Shown piece by piece: positions 17,001-24,521 of a stretch of DNA of 32,568 nucleotides; within the stretch, counting starts at the first letter, position 1, and the number at the start of each line of letters is the position of its first letter. Position numbers and translations under genes: made by a program. Location of the stretch: positions 1 through 32,568 of the forward strand of contig JAKPSH010000262.1 in the NCBI GenBank assembly GCA_029555385.1, given 5' to 3'. This DNA comes from Pseudomonadota bacterium. GTDB taxonomy: Bacteria; Bdellovibrionota_C; UBA2361; SZUA-149. The notes under the pieces were generated by a model. The model did no database searches and was not told the DNA's origin. It worked only from the letters and a program-made list of their open reading frames with translations.

Positions 17001-17115
17001 GACAGATATCAATGGCGATATTGCAGCTCATGAAAGGCTGAACGCTTTGCGATCTGATGTGCTGCTGAGCATGGAAGAGAAAAAGAAACGGGACAAGCAC
17101 AAAATTACAGCTTAA
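14065..17115 (+). CDS. Unknown 1016-residue helical, coiled-coil-rich protein
   Basis: I do not recognise this protein. There is no signal peptide and no membrane helix. It is almost wholly helical, with repeated charged heptad-like stretches and a strong coiled coil at about residues 753-806 (EELALIEKEYRELDP, NRISEKKKELEQLEAK). A distinct Pro/Tyr-rich segment, about 872-940 (WTPDMSLYLFGKTMY, then QIPVVQIQPPPLN), separates the helical body from a highly charged C-terminal tail rich in Lys/Glu that ends KKRDKHKITA. The ATG at 14065 has AGGT about 8 nt upstream. It is monocistronic. It diverges from TPR paralogue A and converges with the zincin-like gene 48 bp away. Size, composition and context fit a structural or secreted coiled-coil protein, with no specific function assignable. 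Confidence 0.7.
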   Translation: MGDGAQLAASSAGCLTGLTCPRSPSRDTSLNLAELAAPLPSAAALTDPKALSLAGEVQKFCAAFLDEAQTQPINKQISEAKRLFDDLLLQSKKLIEQAADGAIDPLQAQEALSLLDRERQRIIDAFDLKYDLTYMAYSRSSGEADTDTAECLTLLPATVSQLRSERCCTAELLEDAALAHLSQVQAVAAESAVHASIELGKLGKIIRLMGSEADRIWLQIANETIDSKSGEAQLSIIQNTMSELPPQLITLKTQLHERADTDGVSICDAALQQLNSLSLDCAVKQAQYALARASFDATNVRTAYNMDGNLFEGTGLSAAEAGSLASQSSLLKLINYGQIVTADTVAFLASAQEQLGVIPQSNEVRNTVWICPDSSRALLCELQEKRKALESVAQAIESHFGSNDMRTGAQKKFLADLRSSLAQVKQALQSLAAAPEGVVQCHSHAAFSATFNREFQAHSETIELTALMTDRSARQTEMQEEGDPIKRSALAGELAMIDARIEILTIESERRALQRSRLILLAHKETGKVDQTEFSRSMLRLEAEIKQADDERGKAIKNELELKARNLTECVARTRSQITEESRKSMRRLILGEQAELPDDALSEADRAKLKDFQRIKDYGALVFQQLESVLANAESSPSTATALGDFEAASRGLARLSKMVDAYAVEHKVDLRSTEQASLLLRKAKTLAELFETRAKENELAAGLTSAIDQTVLESDTEPQAIKDTVHEHCELHCEFELGLARQQRALARLAKKAREELALIEKEYRELDPDDPQQAERCKVLENRISEKKKELEQLEAKSAALHHKHAQGSSKFTQELGQLDLHENTRRAVAQLAAVYDAQIAQYWGIFEQNNIEYTRSVDRLDTALMYRWTPDMSLYLFGKTMYTSTELGSPYYIIQNQPPAQSTPVFSSNHEYQIPVVQIQPPPLNEAIRILPFLATVFPSELTRRVEGQSKEKKERQENEHLVERIRRIEGREVWTDINGDIAAHERLNALRSDVLLSMEEKKKRDKHKITA

Positions 17116-17163
17116 TTTTCCTGGCTCATCGCATAAAACGAGTATCTAATTTCGCGCATGAGA

Positions 17164-18099
17164 CTATTCAGCAAGAAGCTGATATTTCTTGCTTTTCAAC
17201 TCCCACTCCACGAAGCCTTCAATGTTGCCTGAGTTGATAAATTCCGCGAATGCATCTATCTCGTCTTGTCTATCGGCTCCGGTGTAAAGACTCCGGGCAA
17301 GCTGAAACTTGTAAGTTTCAAAGTCTTCCCTGGAACTTGGCAGCCTGACGCGGCCTTGACCAAGCTCGCCGCTTGTTAGTTTATATGCAGGATTACCGTT
17401 CATGCGTTCGTCAACAATATGCTCCACAACATCGGCAAGCACCTCCTCCTGCAGCACCTGACGATAATTATTCGCTGTCGGACTTACCCGGCGCAGCAGA
17501 TGCACTGACTCATGGGCTATCGTTCCGATCAGCATTTGGTTGAGCGTATCGCTTCTTCGTGCACAAAAATTGTCAACGAGCCCTTGACGGAAATTCTCTA
17601 TATTGTCGAGGCTGATATAAACTGCCTTGGCCTCATGATTTGTCACCGCGAACACAGAAGTGCGCTTCAGATCAGTGTGCACCGATGCCGGAATACTGCG
17701 ATCATTTGGATTGTAAAGAACAAAATGGTATCCGAGCTGCTGCGCCTCGGCAAGCGCCTGCTTAACATGGGGCAGGTCTTCACCCACTGCTGTAAACAGC
17801 TTTGTCATATGATCGTTGAAGTTGCCTCTCCGCAGCTCGCTAAACGATGGAACACTTATCCCGCTAAGCCCCTGAGACCGGTTTGCGCGTGGAGCGTTGT
17901 AGGGCGCCGCCTCATACGGATTGCCCCCAACTTGTGCAAGCTGAATTTCGGGCATTCTGGGCTGTCCGCGTTCGGATTCGGCTGCCGCAGTAAGCATTTT
18001 TTCCAGCTCAGGAAACACAGGGGCATTAGCTGGTTTAGAGCTTGCTGGAATCTGTAGAGTTTGAAACTGATTATCCGAAGTTTTTGTGGAAAGAGCCAT
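17164..18099 (-). CDS. Putative zincin metallopeptidase (HExxH), no signal peptide
   Basis: The product has 311 residues. Residues 1-90 are Pro/Ser/Asn-rich and disordered-looking. A folded domain follows with the zinc-peptidase motif His196-Glu-Ser-Val-His200 inside a helix (IGTIAHESVHLLRR). The segment LQEEVLADVVEH 18-19 residues on offers Glu218 or Glu219 as the third zinc ligand. HExxH followed by an E-x-x-A-D helix is the gluzincin arrangement. No signal peptide is present. I chose the ATG at 18099, with AGAGG about 9 nt upstream; a TTG six codons earlier is less likely. It is monocistronic and its promoter region carries the CATAACT heptamer. It is probably a protease on an unknown target and could be a secreted effector (inference). 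It resembles no named family I can identify. Confidence 0.65.
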   Translation of the reverse strand: MALSTKTSDNQFQTLQIPASSKPANAPVFPELEKMLTAAAESERGQPRMPEIQLAQVGGNPYEAAPYNAPRANRSQGLSGISVPSFSELRRGNFNDHMTKLFTAVGEDLPHVKQALAEAQQLGYHFVLYNPNDRSIPASVHTDLKRTSVFAVTNHEAKAVYISLDNIENFRQGLVDNFCARRSDTLNQMLIGTIAHESVHLLRRVSPTANNYRQVLQEEVLADVVEHIVDERMNGNPAYKLTSGELGQGRVRLPSSREDFETYKFQLARSLYTGADRQDEIDAFAEFINSGNIEGFVEWELKSKKYQLLAE

Positions 18100-18184
18100 A
18101 GCTCGGACCTCTAACAAATAGTCTGTGCCTTGAAATTGCCGGGTTCCAGCCCATCTCTCCGCCGGCTGGACCTCCCTGTATTAA

Positions 18185-18191
18185 AGTTATG
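18185..18191 (-). promoter_or_regulatory. CATAACT heptamer upstream of the zincin-like gene
   Basis: On the minus strand the context is GGCATAACTTTAATA, 85 nt before the ATG at 18099 and in the gene's direction. TTTAAT within it could serve as a -10 element, but no convincing -35 is seen. Confidence 0.35.
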
Positions 18192-18304
18192 CCGCAAATA
18201 GCTCAAACTGTGCGGCTTTGCACGTCCGAATACACACGGTGCAAGCTTTGCGGCAAGACACCGTGGAGCATTTCAAGTATCCGAACACTGAACTGCTTGA
18301 TGCT

Positions 18305-18724
18305 CTACTCATCCTTTTTTTTCCGCTCGGGCAAAAGCCGATCGAGGAGGCTGACCGGCTTGCTGATCAACAGGCGCCATCCAAGCAGCACGCTGACCAC
18401 CACTATGACAAACGTGGCCCAGGGATTGTTTGTGCTCTTCAGCACCAGCACCAGGATGCTGATGACAAGAGCCGCAAGAATAACAGCGCCTGCCCCGCTG
18501 ACAATCGTCCCGAGTAGCTTCTGCCATTTAGGCTCGTCTCCCGAGCCCACGGCTAAAGCCAGGAGACCTGCTCCGATGCCGATGATCAGACCAGCAGCAA
18601 AGCTCTTCGTCACCGCCCACACTAAAGCAGCGGTGACCAACGCGCCAAAGCTCATCACGATCAGCAGCAGGATTGCTTTGACGATCTTGGCAACCGTCGA
18701 TTCTTCATCTTTCTTTTCGGTCAT
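18305..18724 (-). CDS. Small four-helix membrane protein
   Basis: The product has 139 residues and no recognised family. Four hydrophobic helices lie at about 15-37, 42-60, 70-96 and 102-120. A charged N-terminus (TEKKDEEST) and a basic/acidic C-terminus (LPERKKKDE) would both face the cytoplasm. The second and third helices are Gly/Ala-rich (AAGLIIGIGAGLLALAVG), suited to tight helix packing. The ATG at 18724 has AAGGGA about 8 nt upstream. It lies between the zincin-like gene and the 654-aa gene on the same strand, with gaps of about 205 and 156 bp, so separate transcription is possible. It may be an inner-membrane accessory protein of this block. Function unknown. Confidence 0.7.
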   Translation of the reverse strand: MTEKKDEESTVAKIVKAILLLIVMSFGALVTAALVWAVTKSFAAGLIIGIGAGLLALAVGSGDEPKWQKLLGTIVSGAGAVILAALVISILVLVLKSTNNPWATFVIVVVSVLLGWRLLISKPVSLLDRLLPERKKKDE

Positions 18725-18880
18725 CCTCAGTTCCCTTCTCGCTTAAGGCAGCGGTGCAAAACCTCGCAAGCGAACCTAATGCCGCAACAGCTTGCACCTC
18801 CACACAGCAAGGTTCTGTGAGCAGGTACAAGAATCGTCTATTCCAATATTAACAAATCAAATAGCAGCTCCGCTGCCTTC

Positions 18881-20845
18881 TTAATCTGGAAGCGGCGGAG
18901 GGAAATACCGTGGGTACTTCTTGCGAAACTCCTCATATGACTGACGTATGCGCTCTGCATGGCCGGGATTAGCCTTGGCGTGTTCTTCATTCCGGCGGCT
19001 GAGCGCTTCCGGCGTGTTTTCCGGATTGCCCTGAATTGCACGATTCAGCGCCAAAGCTGTTTCATGCCATTTCTCTGCGAGATGTTCCGTAATCATGTCG
19101 CTTGCGACATAGTCGTAATAAACCTTGCCGTCGCTCCCTTTGCGCTCGGTCCGGTGAAGAACTCCATCAAAGGAAACATCAAATGTTTCATGCGCCCTGC
19201 TGCCGATATGATCAAACTGGGTAAACAGCCTTTGATAGCCGCTTAGTTCTCTCTGCAGTGTTTCGTCCAAAGCAACGGCCCGCTGGTAGGCCGCGTCGCC
19301 GCATGCACGAGCCGCAGCGTCTAGTTCTCGCGGAGAAACCGTCCTCCCGGCATTCTGCAGCAGAAACTCAGGCTGCTTGAACGTGAACCGCGGATCTTTT
19401 ACTGCCTGGTCAAAACCTTCGACAATCCATTTGGTTGGAGGAATCTCGACTAATGGATCTGCAGCGGAAACAGACCGGTCCAGAGGAAAAGCTCTTGTTT
19501 GCTGTTCCGAACGCTGCTGAAGTATTGCCGCATTTTCCAGGCGATGTTTTTCCTGAAGCAGCGCAAACGCTTGCAGCTCTTCTCCTGATAGTGGATTCGA
19601 ACCGTCGCTTCCGAACATAACCGAACGTGCCGCTGTAACCCGGGCGCATCGTTCGATATCATCTTTTATCTCATGAAAAAGCATCCAGACTTGGTTATAC
19701 GCTTCGCGTTGTCTCTGTTGCACAGTAGCCGGCGGGATATCGCCTGCGCGAACAGCCTGTTCATCAATCGCGCACAAGCATTCAAACAGAGTTCCGTCAA
19801 GCTGCTGCAGCCGCTCCAGGGCCATGTACTGCGCTTTGGCTACGTCTATTTCTGTCTGTTCGGCAGGCGCCTGTCCTGGCCAAAGATCAAGGCCGACGCG
19901 GTAGGAATCGGTTGCCTCCCGTGGCAAACGATTGCCGCGCGCATCATAACGGGCAGGAATTGGGTACCCCACACTGCGCAAGTCATCTTCAGTCACATAG
20001 TACCGGTCATACGCCGGACCGCGCATACCGAATCCCTGGCGAATAAGCGCATCATCTGCCGCTATGCGCCCCGCCGCTTCGGGATTATGCTCCCGCAGCA
20101 CAGCAAAGAGAGTTGAATACGCTTGAAGCGCCGAGGCGCTCGTTCGCCGGGCAAAGGGATTACCCGATGCTAAGTCTCGGTACTTTAGGAACAGATGAAG
20201 ATAATCCTGGTGAGCACGACCGCGCTCTGATGCTGCATACTCCGGCGCGAGCTGCCGCACTTTTTCCGGCGCCTGGCTCATGATTTCCGCGAGCATCTTA
20301 TTCTTTTCTTCTTCGACTTGTTGAAGAAAAACAGGATCTTTGGCATTGGGAATAACACCGGCCTTTTCAAGAGCCGCAAGAACACGAAGACGCGCCTCGC
20401 GTTCAAGTGTCCCAGGCCGGATGTCGATGCCGAGTTTTTCTCTTTCTTCGTCTTCAAGACCGTTTTCGATCATGAAATATATGAATTCACGACGGAGCTT
20501 TGGATTTTCAGGGTAAAAATCTTCTGGGGCGAACTTCTTCTCTGCCTGTTTTGCAAATTCCCTAATCAACTCCGCGTTTCTAAGGCCCACTTTTTGCTCG
20601 TATCCTGAAACTCGAGCAAGAACACTAAACGAAGTGACAAAATATTCATCATCAAAAGAAATAGATCGATCGAATGGATAGTTGAGCAACTGGTCTTGAA
20701 CCATCTTATGCTCTCGTACAATCCGGTTGTAGTCAGTTGAAATCTCGTATGCCGTCGCACCTTGAGGTTTCTCTGCGAGGAAAGCCTGCAGCGCCTTAGC
20801 TAAGATGGGATCGGCTTCTGGAAATTCCTGCTGCTGCTGGAACAT
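18881..20845 (-). CDS. Unknown 654-residue soluble protein
   Basis: I do not recognise this protein. The frame stays open to 20968, but the ATG at 20845 has AGAGG about 10 nt upstream and starts MFQQQQEFPEADP, so I used it. There is no signal peptide or membrane helix. The sequence is rich in Glu, Arg and Gln and mostly helical. Aromatic, Pro-containing stretches such as RGPAYDRYYVTEDDLRSVGY and ARYDARGNRLPREATDSY break it. The C-terminus contains a beta-like segment FDVSFDGVLHRTERKG, then a helical tail ending PRYFPPPLPD. The CATAACT heptamer lies 62 nt upstream of the chosen start. The gene stands alone on the minus strand between two small membrane-protein genes. A leaderless effector or structural role is possible. 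Confidence 0.7.
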   Translation of the reverse strand: MFQQQQEFPEADPILAKALQAFLAEKPQGATAYEISTDYNRIVREHKMVQDQLLNYPFDRSISFDDEYFVTSFSVLARVSGYEQKVGLRNAELIREFAKQAEKKFAPEDFYPENPKLRREFIYFMIENGLEDEEREKLGIDIRPGTLEREARLRVLAALEKAGVIPNAKDPVFLQQVEEEKNKMLAEIMSQAPEKVRQLAPEYAASERGRAHQDYLHLFLKYRDLASGNPFARRTSASALQAYSTLFAVLREHNPEAAGRIAADDALIRQGFGMRGPAYDRYYVTEDDLRSVGYPIPARYDARGNRLPREATDSYRVGLDLWPGQAPAEQTEIDVAKAQYMALERLQQLDGTLFECLCAIDEQAVRAGDIPPATVQQRQREAYNQVWMLFHEIKDDIERCARVTAARSVMFGSDGSNPLSGEELQAFALLQEKHRLENAAILQQRSEQQTRAFPLDRSVSAADPLVEIPPTKWIVEGFDQAVKDPRFTFKQPEFLLQNAGRTVSPRELDAAARACGDAAYQRAVALDETLQRELSGYQRLFTQFDHIGSRAHETFDVSFDGVLHRTERKGSDGKVYYDYVASDMITEHLAEKWHETALALNRAIQGNPENTPEALSRRNEEHAKANPGHAERIRQSYEEFRKKYPRYFPPPLPD

Positions 20846-20907
20846 TATCTTTAAGCCTCTCGATGCTATAAGCTGCGCGCAAAGAACAGATTCCGGAAAG
20901 CACGCAC

Positions 20908-20914
20908 AGTTATG
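20908..20914 (-). promoter_or_regulatory. CATAACT heptamer upstream of the 654-aa protein gene
   Basis: On the minus strand the context is CGATCATAACTGTGCG, 62 nt before the ATG at 20845 and in the gene's direction. Confidence 0.3.
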
Positions 20915-21127
20915 ATCGTTAATCAAAAATGCCTCCGCCGGTTTGGGACGGAATGCATAGCCATACATAATATATTATGGTTTGCGCCGCGGCGTGCGTT
21001 GCCGATATGTAATAGGGCAGAAGCTGGCGGCTCTGCAAAACTCACAAGCGGTTCAAATCTTACGATTTTTTACCGCTAAGAACTCTCTTGACCGCCAGCT
21101 TAATACGTCTGCCCTGGCGCTAGGAAA

Positions 21128-21469
21128 CTATTCCCCAGCGCCGGCTCCGTCCGCATCGCCACCGGCTCCGGTGCTGCCCGAAGCGTCGGAGCCGATGCGG
21201 GAAGGACTCGCCGCGGTGCTTGGCGCCATCGGCGTCCTGGGTGCGCTGGGCGCAGGCTCTTTAGAGACCCCGGTGGGCCCCAGTTTGAAGAACCAGCATA
21301 CCCAAACGACCGCAATGATCCCAAAGACTACCTTCACTTGGAAAGATAATCCGAGACCCCATACGATCGCCGCAACCAGAGCGATCATCACTCCCAAGAC
21401 CGCAATCGGCGTGGGAACTCCTTCTTTCGGTTCCCATAGACGGTCAATAAAAAACTTCAGCGGGCTCAT
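21128..21469 (-). CDS. Small two-helix membrane protein with Gly/Ala/Ser/Pro tail
   Basis: The product has 113 residues. Two hydrophobic helices lie at about 21-40 and 46-62. A low-complexity tail (residues 65-113) of Ala, Ser, Pro, Gly and Asp ends GGDADGAGAGE. The ATG at 21469 is preceded by AAGGAG at good spacing, which decides both strand and start; the overlapping plus-strand frame has no such site. Short hairpin topology leaves both ends in the cytoplasm. No family is recognised. It could be an accessory membrane protein of the neighbouring large genes, like the one at 18305-18724. The GCATAAC sequence at 21624-21630 lies about 155 nt upstream in the same orientation but is one base short of the shared heptamer. 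Confidence 0.65.
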   Translation of the reverse strand: MSPLKFFIDRLWEPKEGVPTPIAVLGVMIALVAAIVWGLGLSFQVKVVFGIIAVVWVCWFFKLGPTGVSKEPAPSAPRTPMAPSTAASPSRIGSDASGSTGAGGDADGAGAGE

Positions 21470-21745
21470 TCAGATTTCTCCTTATTCTGAACCCAAAAAA
21501 AAAATCAGTTAGCCGCCAGACTCTGCTCTAAAACAGGTTAAACTTTGTCTTAAAACAGAACCTGAGCTTATTCTCTAGCCATCAAACATATTGCTAAGAA
21601 AAGACCATTTCTCTCTTTATTCTGTTATGCGACATTGTTCATAGACAGTGACCAGTTGAATAGATACGCTAAGGTGCTGAAAACTGGCCGTTTTGTGCTT
21701 TCTTGCATACTTCAGTAAAATTCTTTTTTTCTAGGGATATGCATC

Positions 21746-24508
21746 GTGCCCACTAAACGCCCCTCAATCGCTGGAATACCAAAAGAAACTCACCAACGGC
21801 TGTTAGCAAGTTATTTTTCGGATACCGCTGACGACACGGCTTCATGCGCGTGCGAGATGGAGCAGGTCGCGGAGTCTTTTTTCCGCACCGTTTCGTCCGC
21901 TTCAGATTCTGACAAGAAACCGGCTGAGCGCATCTTCCGGAATGAAAAAAAATGGAATAAGTTTTTTTCTGTCGACCTTCTCGACGCCCTACCCGATTTG
22001 CAATCGGATCTTTCTGGAAACGAAGAATCCGTCAGCCTGGAGCAATATATCTTCTTTATCGAGCGCAGCTTGGCGCGCACCGTTATGAACAAAAACCCCC
22101 TTTTTGCGGCGGACCTTCTCTGCCGGAAGCCTTTAATATTCTTTGGCTTCGAGAAGCAGCTTGCTGCAAACATTTCAAGCGATGCACTTCCGCGAAGTTA
22201 CTATACAATGCTTGCCCATTCACTGGCCTCATTTGTTGCTGAACTGGTTGACTTTCCGATGGATCAAAGGATTGTTTTGTTTCTGCGCGCAGTTCGGAGT
22301 CCATACCGCGCAGCCTGCGATTTTGCAGAACGGGAAAGAAACTCACATTTATTTTTCCTACGGGGCAAAGCAAAGTTCTACGACATTCTAGTTGACAGCA
22401 CGATTGCCGAACTCAAGCTGGAAAAGAGGCACTATACGAGTAAACTATATCCGGATGGCCGCATGGCGGTTGCACCATTTGCGGAGCTTACTCTCGAAGC
22501 TCTTGCTCTTCTTCGTGCCCGGCATCATTCCGAATCTTTTTTTCGCTCACTGCCACAGAGACTTTTAACAAGTCTTGAATCATCGGATTCAAGACTTGCC
22601 GCAAAGTTAAAAGACGATCCCGGACCGCAATTTTTTGAGAATCCGGGGCTTGTTAGTTTCGAGTTTCCTGAACAACAATCACTGCATATGCTTCGCGCTA
22701 AAGCAATCGGACTTCGCCTGGCATATGAACAAGTTTCAGCAAAAGATAATGTCGCTGACGCTCCAGATTTACTTCGACGTGACCTGGCAGAAACTCTAAC
22801 GCTGCTGCAGTTTTCTGCGGCACAGGCCTATCGTGAGTGCCTCTGGGATATTGAAAGGGCGCAATCTGTCTGCTCGCTTCTGCCGCAGCTTGAGCAATCA
22901 CAACCTAATTTGAAAGACAGACTGCGGGAGGAGTTTTTGCTTGCCTCACAAGATCAGGAAAGGAGCATCATTCGAAAATCTGAGCTGGAGGCTTACTTAA
23001 CAAGTATTCCGGAAGAGCTTTTTCGTCTGCACAAGTCCGCACTGCCGGACGCAAAAACGGCACACAGCAGTGAGCTGCATTTGACGAAAGAGTCTATAAT
23101 GGATTCACTTCTTCTTCAGCAGTCGCTGCTTAGGATTATTGACCAGAGCGGCACGACGCTTGCGGCTTTTGGCAAGGAAAAGAGGACAAATACTCTGCTT
23201 GACGCACTAACTAGTGCTGCAGCAGAGCTGCTCCCGGCACTAAAGGATGAACTTACACGCATCCTAAAACCCCTTGCTGTGAAAGATCCCTTTTCAGCAA
23301 GTAAACTCGATGTCCCCGATCCTTTTGGCGCGACCGTTCAACGTTTTGCCGCGGCGCTCAAGAACGAAGAACAGAGCACGCTGCTTAAGAAGCATCCCTA
23401 CGCCGAGCGTGTCATTCTCACGGCAGCCATTTTGTCCGCTTATCATGACGGAGCAGATTGGCCTTCTCTGAGGCGCAGTTTTCCGGTGCATCTGGTCGAC
23501 GCGGTTGTTATAAGACTGCTCCTTGCCCAAAGCGAAAACTCTGCTGAATCATTGAAGGCAAAGCATCCCGAACATACAGCGCTGATTGCTCTGGTCGAAC
23601 AGTTAACTGAAGTCGAGGACTTTTTAAGCAGCGGATGCCGCGAAGCTGCCAAGGTTTACAGAATTCTTTGCGGTAAAATATTTCAAAGTAAAGCGAAAAC
23701 CACGGGTTTGGAAAAACGCATTATCAGCAACGCCGCATTGCTATTTGTTTTGGAATGGTATTTTTCACTTGCCATACCATTATGTATGCCACCAGCCGTT
23801 TCGGTTAAGAGTCCGGAGCAAGCAGCGCTCGACCGCGAATCTTTTTCTTTATGGCTCAGGCGATTTACTGCCCTGCGAATGGAAGAAGAAGAACCGCATC
23901 TCTTTGCCCAAATTCTCGAAGCAAGGCCATCGCTTGTGTTCACCGCGGAAGAACTCGGAGATTTTAATTCCAGTTATACTGACGAACGTCAGCACTATCT
24001 AAGCGCTTTGCTCAGGGCATTCTCTCAGCAGGCGATGCGGGCAAATTATGAAGAGCTGTTGAACTGTCTCGGAGAACTTTTTATTTGTATTCGCAGTCCT
24101 TACCGCGATTTTTTCGAAGAAAACCAATATCCGCTAACCACGTTTATCGACAGTAAGTTCTCATTGGATCCGATGCAGCGCAGACTTTTCTCTGCGGAAA
24201 TGCGCCAAGAAATGCTCCGTTTCTGGGTCTTTGAACAGGAGCTTTTGTTTTACGGCGGCCAGGAACAGATTGGACAATTTGCTGGACTTTTTCTCGACCA
24301 GATGGAAAAAGAAACTCCCGAGCTGCTCAAATCTCTGCAGCTTGAAAATCTCAATAAGCAAATCAACTCTTTAACGGAGTCTATTCACCGCCAAGCGCCT
24401 AAATCGTCGCCCGCTGCCATGATTCGTACTTTAGGTGAGAATGAGCGTCGGCTTTTATGGCTTGACAGCCTCCGCACAATGTTAGAACGCGATACCATCG
24501 TGCACTAA
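21746..24508 (+). CDS. Unknown 920-residue helical protein with an internal duplication
   Basis: I do not recognise this protein. There is no signal peptide or clear membrane helix; it is helical and rich in Leu, Glu, Arg and Phe. A unit near the N-terminus (about residues 97-195) recurs near the C-terminus (about 699-793). Both read as a helix, then P-x-LFA-x-x-L, a Pro-bearing turn, a longer helix, and LF-x-x-x-RSPYR (RSPYR at 184 and 783). The similarity continues weakly into LVDS versus FIDS. The GTG start has AGGGA 8 nt upstream. It converges with the 1418-aa gene, only 13 bp between stops, and starts 276 bp from the divergent small membrane gene. The repeat suggests two equivalent binding modules at the ends of a rod. 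No function can be assigned. Confidence 0.7.
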   Translation: MPTKRPSIAGIPKETHQRLLASYFSDTADDTASCACEMEQVAESFFRTVSSASDSDKKPAERIFRNEKKWNKFFSVDLLDALPDLQSDLSGNEESVSLEQYIFFIERSLARTVMNKNPLFAADLLCRKPLIFFGFEKQLAANISSDALPRSYYTMLAHSLASFVAELVDFPMDQRIVLFLRAVRSPYRAACDFAERERNSHLFFLRGKAKFYDILVDSTIAELKLEKRHYTSKLYPDGRMAVAPFAELTLEALALLRARHHSESFFRSLPQRLLTSLESSDSRLAAKLKDDPGPQFFENPGLVSFEFPEQQSLHMLRAKAIGLRLAYEQVSAKDNVADAPDLLRRDLAETLTLLQFSAAQAYRECLWDIERAQSVCSLLPQLEQSQPNLKDRLREEFLLASQDQERSIIRKSELEAYLTSIPEELFRLHKSALPDAKTAHSSELHLTKESIMDSLLLQQSLLRIIDQSGTTLAAFGKEKRTNTLLDALTSAAAELLPALKDELTRILKPLAVKDPFSASKLDVPDPFGATVQRFAAALKNEEQSTLLKKHPYAERVILTAAILSAYHDGADWPSLRRSFPVHLVDAVVIRLLLAQSENSAESLKAKHPEHTALIALVEQLTEVEDFLSSGCREAAKVYRILCGKIFQSKAKTTGLEKRIISNAALLFVLEWYFSLAIPLCMPPAVSVKSPEQAALDRESFSLWLRRFTALRMEEEEPHLFAQILEARPSLVFTAEELGDFNSSYTDERQHYLSALLRAFSQQAMRANYEELLNCLGELFICIRSPYRDFFEENQYPLTTFIDSKFSLDPMQRRLFSAEMRQEMLRFWVFEQELLFYGGQEQIGQFAGLFLDQMEKETPELLKSLQLENLNKQINSLTESIHRQAPKSSPAAMIRTLGENERRLLWLDSLRTMLERDTIVH

Positions 24509-24521
24509 CCGTTTTCCAGCA

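Noticed and set aside
18189..18746. 185-codon plus-strand frame opposite the four-helix protein
   Set aside because: The minus strand encodes a coherent membrane protein with a Shine-Dalgarno site. The plus frame is a Thr/Ser/Arg-rich shadow.
20846..20968. 41-codon N-terminal extension of the 654-aa protein
   Set aside because: There is no ribosome site at 20968, whereas ATG 20845 has one. The extension is compositionally unlike the rest and overlaps the CATAACT element.
20982..21512. 176-codon plus-strand frame opposite the small two-helix membrane protein
   Set aside because: The minus-strand frame has AAGGAG at good spacing and two clear membrane helices. The plus-strand frame is low-complexity with no start signal.
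21685..21714. Possible sigma-54 promoter (TGGC...TGC) before the 920-aa gene
   Set aside because: The distance between the GG and GC elements is one base short of the required spacing, so I do not call it.
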